A stretch of 64,000 bases of DNA from Dastarcus helophoroides (taxonomy: Eukaryota; Arthropoda; Insecta; Coleoptera; Bothrideridae): the NCBI GenBank assembly GCA_028583605.1, contig CM053331.1:2068001-2132000 (forward strand), given 5' to 3'. Positions within the stretch are counted from its first letter, which is position 1. The number at the start of each line of letters is the position of its first letter. Both the position numbers and the translations under genes were made by a program. Positions 56,664-64,000 of this stretch are shown piece by piece. Under the pieces are notes generated by a model. It was not told the origin of the DNA. It did no database searches and was given only the letters and a program-made list of their open reading frames with translations.

Positions 56664-57224
56664 ATCACAAACCGCAGTGTTTATTTCAGTGCTTTAGTAA
56701 TTATGAGTGTAAAAAAGCAAGGATTTTTGTTGTGCAAACCTTGTTGCGAGTATCCAGTGTCACAAAAAGATCGATCTTTAGAGATCATATACTAGTTAAA
56801 TTACTGTTTGGTTCATTCAAATACCAAATTTAATTCACATTGATGCAAGTTTGTTTTATCTGTGATACAAAACTCGTAAAAATCTATCCTAAACAAACTT
56901 GGGTCTGTTTAGGACAGATCTCGTGCCCTCGCCGGTAGTTTCCCATCTAAGCGAACGAATAGGAACTTTGGAGGAATAAACTAAATGACAATTTTGTGGG
57001 ATTCGGTAAGATTTATGACCTGTCGATAAATTTAACGCAGAATGTTCCGAATAAAACTTTGGGTAATTGAATTCGAAACTTTTGTTTGTAGTTTGTTAGT
57101 TAAATGCCTACGGCCGTCCTTTACATCTGAATCAACTTCGATTTCAAACAAATTTCCTAACTGGAAAATATCGAGTACAACCGTCGCGAAAGAAAGCAGC
57201 TTTTGTCCATTAACTAACGGGGAA
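56664..57224. other. Unique stretch, no feature recognised
   Basis: Single-copy AT-rich sequence. The plus-strand frame at 57,042-57,248 and its antisense partner show no domain. Nothing else can be supported. Confidence 0.4.
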
Positions 57225-58035
57225 CGAATAACTGAATCGAATCTATAAAGAGAAAAGAAGATATTGTGGCCCACCCCTAGTGTGGTTCACATCTAAGGTG
57301 ATGTAAGAGGTATGACTTAGTATAACTCGAGCGGTATTTAGACAAAAACAAATTAAGTGCGATTTGGTTTAGAATTTGATTGCTTGCAACGTGCAAAGTG
57401 TCCTTGAATAATACGACATCGGGGATAATAAATTGAATAAAGCATGGAAAGACCAAGGAAGAGAAGATTCTACGACCCACTAACGCTAAGTTGACATAAG
57501 AAGTACAACTTGATATATCTTAAGCGGTATTTAAGCACAAACTAATTAAGTGCGATTTGGTTTACAATTTAATTACTTGAATTGACTCATCAACGTGCAA
57601 AGTTTCCTTAGATAATGCGACACCGGCGACAATAAAATGATTGGGGTCTATAGAGGCAAAGAAAGAAAAGATTTTGTGACCCACTAACACTAAGGTACGA
57701 TATCTCAAGTAGTATTTAAACACACAAACTAATTGGGTACGACGTGGTTTAGAACTAAATTCCTTAAATCAACTTATTGACGTGCAAAGTGTCTTTAGAT
57801 AATGCAACGTCCGCGACATTAAATTGAATCGTACCTATAATGAGAAAGGTAAAGGCGATTTCGTGACCCACGAACACTGAAGTGATAAGAGAAGCACGAC
57901 TTAATATATCTTAAGCAGTATTTAAACGACAAGAAGTTTAGTACGACTTGGCCTAAAATGTAATTACTTGAATCGACTTATCAACGTGCAAAGCATTTCT
58001 AAATAATGCGACACAGGCGACAAATGCCTTCTCAC
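57225..58035. repeat. Satellite S7: four units of ~200 bp
   Basis: Landmarks GACCCACTAACNC (57,270; 57,475; 57,678; 57,863) and CAACGTGCAAAG (57,389; 57,592; 57,779; 57,983) recur every 187-205 bases. Units are diverged. The last one ends GGCGACAAATGCCTTCTCAC. About 85 bases of this unit (GTTTAGTACGACTTGG to GCGACA) were reused in S8. Confidence 0.85.
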
Positions 58036-58552
58036 ATTTATTCTGCGTCGAAAGTTACTTATGACTCGACCTTTAATAAATGTATTATTAGCAACATTGT
58101 ATTTAATTATAAAGAAAATAGTTTTGAGAGACGATTGGTCTTCTATTTTTCTAAATATTTCATTAAAGTTTGAGGCCAATTTTGTTCAAAACTATGATTT
58201 AAAGAAAAGTTTCCATGTTTTTTCCGAAAGCGCAACTATTCATAACATAATTATCAGCAATTTAAATAAATTTATTATTTACAAAATTGAATGTTAATTT
58301 AAAAAAAATAGTTTAAGGGGCGATTGGTCTACTATTTTCCTATATATTTTAATAAAATTCAAGGCCAATATTGTTTAAAATTGAGATTCAGAAAAAATTC
58401 TCCATGTTTTTTCCGAAAATGCAACTATTTGTACCTTTATTGTTAGCATTTTTAATAAATTTACTGTTAACAACATTAGTTTTAGAAGCCATCACACTTC
58501 TGTTTGCTTCTATATTTAACTAAATACAAATTGCGATTTCAAAATTTTCCTA
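58036..58552. repeat. S5-like variant units between S7 and S8
   Basis: Three diverged S5-related units (cores CCGAAAGCGCAACTATTCAT at 58,222 and CCGAAAATGCAACTATTTGT at 58,411, and GAAGCCATCACACTTCTGTT) resemble 55,165-55,300 and 55,780-55,930. They lead directly into the first S8 unit, whose left half continues the same homology. Confidence 0.75.
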
Positions 58553-60693
58553 ACATGGTTGAAAACTGAGATTAAATAACAATTCTCCATCTTTTTTCCA
58601 AAAACGCAACTATTCATAAATTGAATTTATTAGGTTTTGTAGCCTAATTTAATTAGATTGCTTTCGTCTTTTAACTACGACCTAAATAATGCTTTGGTGT
58701 ATTATATATTTTAAAATGACAAAATCATTAAAAATAATTATTTAACAAACTTTTATCTAAATAAACTTTTTTTTAGTTTAGTACGACTTGGCTTAAAATG
58801 TAATTACTTGAATCAACTTATCAACGTGCAAAGCATCTTTAAATAATGCGACATGGGCGACATGGTTGAAAACTGAGATTAAATAACAATTCTCCATCTT
58901 TTTTCCAAAAACGCAACTATTCATAAATTGAATTTATTAGGTTTTGTAGCCTAATTTAATCAGATTGCTTTCGTCTTTTAACTACGACTTAAATAATGCT
59001 TTAGTGTATTACATATTTTAAAATGACAAAATTATTAAAAATAATTATTTAACAAACTTTTATCTAAATAAACTTTTTTAGTTTAGTACGACTTGGCTTA
59101 AAATGTAATAACTTGAATCAACTTATCAACGTGCAAAGCGTCTCTAAATAATGCGACATGGGCGACATGGTTGAAAACTGAGATTAAATAACAATTCTCC
59201 ATCTTTTTTCCAAAAACGCAACTATTCATAAATTGAATTTATTAGGTTTTGTAGCCTAATTTAATCAGATTGCTTACGTCTTTTAACTACGACTTAAATA
59301 ATGCTTTAGTGTATTACATATTTCAAAATGACAAAATTATTAAAAATAATTATTTAACAAACTTTTATCTAAATAAACTTTTTTTAGTTTAGTACGACTT
59401 GGCTTAAAATGTAATTACTTGAATCAACTTATCAACGTGCAAAGCATCTTTAAATAATGCGACATGGGCGACATGGTTGAAAACTAAGATTAAATAACAA
59501 TTCTCCATCTTTTTTCCAAAAACGCAACTATTCATAAATTGAATTTATTAGGTTTTGCAGCCTAATTTAATCAGATTGCTTACGTCTTTTAACTACGACT
59601 TAAATAATGCTTTAGTGTATTACATATTTTAAAATGACAAAATTATTAAAAATTATTATTTAACAAACTTTCATCTAAATAAACTTTTTTAGTTTAGTAC
59701 GACTTGGCTTAAAATGTAATTACTTGAATCAACTTATCAACGTGCAAAGCATCTTTAAATAATGCGACATGGGCAACATGGTTGAAAACTGAGATTAAAT
59801 AACAATTCTCCATCTTTTTTCCAAAAACGCAACTATTCATAAATTGAATTTATTAGGTTTTGTAGCCTAATTTAATCAGATTGCTTTCGTCTTTTAACTA
59901 CGACCTAAATAATGATTTAGTGTATTATATATTTTAAAATGACAAAATTGTTAAAAATAATTATTTAACAAACTTTTATCTAAATAAACTTTTTTAGTTT
60001 AGTACGACTTGACTTAAAATGTAATTACTTGAATCAACTTATCAAAGTGCAAAGCGTCTCTAAATAATGCGACATGGGCGACATGGTTGAAAACTAAGAT
60101 TAAATCACAATTCTCCATCTTTTTTCCAAAAACGCAACTATTCATAAATTGAATTAATTAGGTTTTGTAGCCTAATTTAATCAGATTGCTTTCGTCTTTT
60201 AACTACGACCTAAATAATGCTTTAGTGTATTATATATTTTAAAATGACGAAATCATTAAAAATAATTATTTAACAAACTTTTATCTAAATAAACTTTTTT
60301 AGTTTAGTACGACTTGGCTTAAAATGTAATTACTTGAATCAACTTATCAACGTGCAAAGCGTCTCTAAATAATGCGACATGGGCGACATGGTTGAAAACT
60401 GAGATTAAATAACAATTCTCCATCTTTTTTCCAAAAACGCAACTATTCATAAATTGAATTTATTAGGTTTTGTAGCCTAATTTAATCAGATTGCTTACGT
60501 CTTTTAACTACGACTTAAATAATGCTTTAGTGTATAACATATTTTAAAATGACAAAATTATTAAAAATAATTATTTAACAAACTTTTATCTAAATAAACT
60601 TTTTTAGTTTAGTACGACTTGGCTTAAAATGTAATTACTTGAATCAACTTATCAACGTGCAAAGCGTCTCTAAATAATGCGACATGGGCGACA
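58553..60693. repeat. Satellite S8: seven 305-bp units, a fusion of S5-like and S7 sequence
   Basis: Unit starts (ACATGGTTGAAAAC) are at 58,553, 58,860, 59,165, 59,471, 59,776, 60,081 and 60,386, spaced 305-307. Each unit has an S5-like left part (AACAATTCTCCATCTTTTTT, CGCAACTATTCATAAATTGA, GTAGCCTAATTTAAT) and an S7 right part (TTTAGTACGACTTGGCTTAA, CAACTTATCAACGTGCAAAG, GCGACATGGGCGACA). Units are nearly identical, so the array is young. The last unit runs into GACAAATGCCTTCT, the same flank that ends S7 at 58,035. Confidence 0.95.
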
Positions 60694-61868
60694 AATGCCT
60701 TCTAACATCTATTCTGCAAGAAAAGCTTTACAAAGTTGCCATTTCATACACTTTTTAATTGAATTTAAAGACGCACAACGCTGGTCTTTTGTATATTTCC
60801 GAATACAATAGGCATAAAATCTAAAATTGTCTTTTAATGTAATTTACACTAAAGCTTTACCAAATCTTCTTTCGTGGATATCAAATTGAAATCAAAGCTT
60901 TAGAAGTGGTCACGCCACGTATTTTTTCTTAATAAGCTTTACGAAGTTGGTATGTTCCTTTCTGAAACTATCTATCGCCTAAATGGCGCTTTTCTCGAGC
61001 ATTAGCCGTCGTAATTACCCGTGGAATAATTACCGATATTCCATTAATGAGCCAGACTAAATTTGAAAATATCGCTCCGTCGAATTTCAATTACATCCTT
61101 TCAATTGGCCGTGTTGGCAAATTGTTAAACTTATCAAGTTGGAGCTGATTGATGATCACTTTAGGCAAGGTGGGGGACCGAAGTTTCATATTATAATTAC
61201 ACTTTATCAGTATCCTGCGGTTTAATGTATCCGCCAGCGGGGAAAGTCGGGAAATTTAGTTCTGTCTCTTCTGCATTAGGCAGATCGTTGGCTTCGGTCA
61301 CATTGGGGTTTGAATTTACTCTGTGGATGACGGATTAGATATCAAACGAGTGCAACAATGCACCTGTTTTTGATTGGACGAAGTATTACGGTGTATTAGT
61401 TAATACCCTGCGCTTACGTGGACGAAGATGTCCCTAACTTTTCTCGGTGTATTAGTTAATACCCTGCGCTTACGTTAGGAAAAGAGCTTGAAGTAATTAC
61501 AACATAACTACTCTTTCTAGTAGGTAGTGCTATCGACTCAAGGCAACTTAAGGGTTTGTATTATTGTATCCACGCGGACAGTCTATGCTAAAAATTGAGT
61601 GGAGGTAACAATCTGGCGTTTAGCTTATGCTTACGTTTTAACGTTTTGGCGGTGAACTGCAACTTCTTTATTATCGTTTTTGGAATTTGAGCATATAAAC
61701 AACAGTCGATGGACTAGGATAAGTACTGTGATCTCATAAATTATCATATTTACACCAGAGAAGATGAAATATTTTAAAAACTTTGTGTATAATTTTAAAA
61801 TCTGTACAAATTCTATTTTTTCTGTAGTTAAGTGTTCTATCTAAGTCAGTTTGACAACGTCATCGACC
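60694..61868. other. Unique region upstream of protease homologue 2; no other gene supported
   Basis: Single-copy sequence with a 31-bp direct repeat (CGGTGTATTAGTTAATACCC...) at 61,389-61,419 and 61,445-61,475. The promoter of the downstream gene should be in the last few hundred bases: ATATAAAC at 61,693 and TCAGTTTG at 61,846 are weak TATA and initiator candidates, not at the right distance from each other, so I do not assign a start site. Confidence 0.4.
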
Positions 61869-62705
61869 ATGTTTAAAAGTGAAAAATTGATTTTACTCTC
61901 CTTCGTTTTACTAACATCAAAATTGTCGCTAGAACTTGACGAAACTCCAAAGTTCATAGCAAAGATTGACGCCTTTATCAAAGTCGAAGGCAACCTAAGC
62001 TTGCATCAGTGCACCGGGGTCCTAATCTCTTGGAATTGGGTGCTGACGTCGGGCGCCTGCCTCCGCTTCCAGTACTATCGCAAAAAAATGTTTTCCGAAG
62101 GACTCGTCGTTAGGGTGGGCGGTGAGAATCACTATCAGATATCGCTGGTCAAAAGGTTCGTCTGCCATGCTTTGTACGCCTTCGACCCTAAAAAGGGTAC
62201 TTTACACGACGTTTGCTTGTTAAAGTTATACGAACCATTCCACGCCTCTTCGTTTGTTGGGAGAGCGTTTATACCAACGAGGGCCATCGCCGAAGAATTC
62301 TACAAGAGTACTCAATATATTGGGGAAGTGGTCGGATTGAAACCGAATTGTTCGGATTTGGTGGTTGTTAAACGTCAATTGGATACTTCGAAAATGTCCT
62401 CAAGAATATGTAAATTGGTCAACATGGACAGAACTCAAAAATGTTTCATACTTCAAGATGAAGAGAATAACACTAAAACGAGTAATGGGTGTTATTTGCC
62501 TGATGGGAGTCTTTTGATTTCCGGGTATTATGTCTATGGTATTGCTGCAAATATAACGGATTGTGAAACGTCTGTCTTTGTTTTTACGCGTACCGATGCG
62601 TACGCACGTTGGATTGGAAAAGTAAAATACACATACAGTCGTGCTGTTGAAATAAGTTCTTTATACAGTTTAGTATCTTTGTCTAGCATTGTAATGATAA
62701 TTTAA
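61869..62705 (+). CDS. Trypsin-like serine protease homologue 2, catalytically dead
   Basis: One uninterrupted exon of 278 residues from ATG 61,869, chosen because a signal peptide follows at once (KLILLSFVLLTSKLSL, residues 6-21). The domain shows CTGVLISWNWVLTSGAC (48-64), where His57 of TAAHC is replaced by Ala63; VVRVGG; HDVCLLKL (113-120), with Asp114 in the place of Asp102; and VFTRTDAYARWIGK near the C-terminus. No GDSGGP is present; the region reads TSNGCYLPDGSLLISGYYVYGI, so Ser195 is lost. The last 15 residues (SLYSLVSLSSIVMII) are hydrophobic, as in a GPI-anchor signal or a short membrane anchor. It is a secreted or surface pseudoprotease, paralogous to 35,760-36,695 (both share the ISWxW block and xNICLL/DVCLL), but strongly diverged. 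Role unknown. Confidence 0.82.
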   Translation: MFKSEKLILLSFVLLTSKLSLELDETPKFIAKIDAFIKVEGNLSLHQCTGVLISWNWVLTSGACLRFQYYRKKMFSEGLVVRVGGENHYQISLVKRFVCHALYAFDPKKGTLHDVCLLKLYEPFHASSFVGRAFIPTRAIAEEFYKSTQYIGEVVGLKPNCSDLVVVKRQLDTSKMSSRICKLVNMDRTQKCFILQDEENNTKTSNGCYLPDGSLLISGYYVYGIAANITDCETSVFVFTRTDAYARWIGKVKYTYSRAVEISSLYSLVSLSSIVMII

Positions 62706-64000
62706 AAAATACATCTCATCCTTTTAAGATTAGTAGTTGGTTATGGCCCGCCCTCTGGAGAACTTCTGGTCTCCTAGTGTGGCCAGTTTGCATCCAAGGC
62801 AAGTTCTTTAGTTTCTCAACAAGCCTCTAGCTCATTGGTAAGTCTTAAGCTCATTGGTAAGTCTCTAGATCCGATGTACCTCATTGGGACGTTAGTCGAT
62901 TTGAAAACTTGACAGGCAATGTCGATTTTTCAAACAAAAAAAGAAAGCAAGCTAATAAATATATATTAAAATAGCGTTAGTGGTACACCTAAGGAAGTTT
63001 CTACTTTAAAAAAGTCGTTATAACAACCGCAGCTTATACCGAGTCTTTCAAGCAGACAAGAAACCAAATTAATTAAAACATGTTAAAATAGTGGTGCACT
63101 GAAGAAAGTTTTTGCTTCAATTCTTTAATCCCAGCTCATATTAAGTATATTTTTTAAACAGACAAGACTGCAAGTTAATAAAAACGTATTAAAATAATTT
63201 ACGTTGTTACAAAATCGTAGCTAATATACACCAAGCTGTTTGTGATAGTAACATGAAGTATCTACGTTACGAAATGAAAACTAAATGGGAAATTGGTGAA
63301 ACGTTAGGTACATAATATTGTTAGCATCGATCCTCGCATTTATTATTCACCACAATCATCCGCGTGATGCAAACCGAGAGACAAATAATTCAAGACACTA
63401 ACTCTCTGAAAGAATTTTCTTTTAAACCCGCACAATAGCCTCTTTCGTTGTTCGGTTCTCCATTATTGAAAGACAGATTGAAAGAGCCGAGAATGGTTAA
63501 GGTGAGCATTACATATTCCGGAGTGCGAGTCGACTGGTGTTAGTAATAGATCGGTCGAAAAACATTAGTATTCCCAGACGAGAGATCCCCCCTATTCATC
63601 ACCAAATGATTCTCTCGGCAGCGGTCCGCTTCTTTTCCATTTCCCAACGAGACCGCGCATTCGCCATAATGCACTTACGTCGGCATTGTTGTAACCCAAA
63701 CATGACGAGCTCAAAGTATGGTTGCTATGACAAACTTGAATACTCTCCCAAGTAAATAACCATTTTTTTAAACACTTACGTTAGGGATTGATTATGATAT
63801 TTTAACAAATTTGAATTAATTAATAATGAATATTTATTGAATGTAATTTTGTGTGTTAGGGGACAAATGAATGACAAAAAAGTTTCTTGTATAACGACTG
63901 CTTTGGTTTAACTGAATAAGTTTGACGTCTGCTTCTTCTTTCGGTACCGTGCCTGTCTTCAAGCGTGGGCTACCTCCATGACAACGTCGTTGAATCGTTC
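62706..64000. other. Unique region to the window end; small degenerate repeats
   Basis: 62,945-63,240 contains three degenerate units of about 110-120 bases (GCAAGCTAATAAATATATAT, CAAATTAATTAAAACATG, GCAAGTTAATAAAAACGTAT, each followed by TTAAAATA). 63,330-63,760 is richer in G+C with a 72-codon plus-strand frame at 63,537 that I do not recognise. A possible poly(A) signal AATAAA for the protease homologue is at about 62,954. Nothing else is supported. Confidence 0.4.
63881..63932 (-). repeat. Orphan fragment of the S2 satellite core, inverted
   Basis: On the minus strand it reads GCAGACGTCAAACTTATTCA then GTTAAACCAAAGCAG and TATACAAGAAACT, the S2 monomer core with its usual neighbours. It lies 47 kb from the S2 array. 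Confidence 0.75.

Noticed and set aside
61389..61475. 31-bp direct repeat as paired promoter elements of protease homologue 2
   Set aside because: Too far upstream (about 400 bases) and too perfect; a recent duplication is the simpler reading.

Overview
The window looks like AT-rich (roughly one third G+C by eye) nuclear DNA of an arthropod, most likely an insect. Evidence: mariner relics, a Jockey/CR1-type LINE, a Penelope-like element with a GIY-YIG domain, LTRs carrying TCAGT initiators, GT-AG exon structure, and chymotrypsin-fold pseudoproteases. The order of insect cannot be read safely from this sequence. No rRNA, tRNA, CRISPR or prokaryotic gene was seen.

About half of the window is tandem repeat. 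Families, in order: S1, ~170-bp monomers in a ~678-bp four-monomer higher-order repeat (0.9-4.3 kb); S2, ~113-bp monomers in ~1,127-bp blocks that alternate as ~2,254-bp dimers (6.2-13.8 kb, continuing broken to 16.4 kb); S3, ~180-bp monomers in ~540-bp trimers (20.4-26.0 kb); a (CTTCT)n-type polypyrimidine microsatellite (28.0-35.5 kb) split by a LINE; S5, ~188-bp units (39.2-39.6 and 43.5-47.2 kb) split from each other by unique sequence and a Penelope element; S6, 250-320-bp units (48.9-51.6 kb); S7, ~200-bp units (57.2-58.0 kb); S8, seven 305-bp units (58.55-60.69 kb). Two sequence cores link them: one is shared by S1 (inverted), S5 and S8, the other by S2, S3 and several orphan fragments. 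S8 is a visible fusion of S5-like and S7 sequence.

Mobile elements: a broken mariner with a 33-bp palindrome (1-910, minus); a second, deleted mariner (14,786-16,121) sitting in S2 and itself carrying a solo LTR (15,623-15,998); another copy of that LTR in opposite orientation (13,835-14,211); a LINE with both ORFs open (about 29,257-33,630), whose two ORFs share one frame and are separated by a single UAG in a TMV-type readthrough context; a Penelope-like element (40,716-43,471) with 165-bp inverted termini, each with a hammerhead-like ribozyme fold; a 124-bp palindromic MITE (56,538-56,661); and a 450-bp foldback (55,325-55,774) enclosing a second, apparently decayed hammerhead motif.

Host genes are few. 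One 128-bp exon of an immunoglobulin-superfamily protein lies at 27,722-27,849 with good splice sites; its next exon was not found, so much of the right-hand side may be its intron. Two related, catalytically dead trypsin-like proteins with hydrophobic C-termini lie at 35,760-36,695 and 61,869-62,705, both on the plus strand and possibly nested in that intron. The remaining unique stretches hold no gene that can be supported by reading alone.
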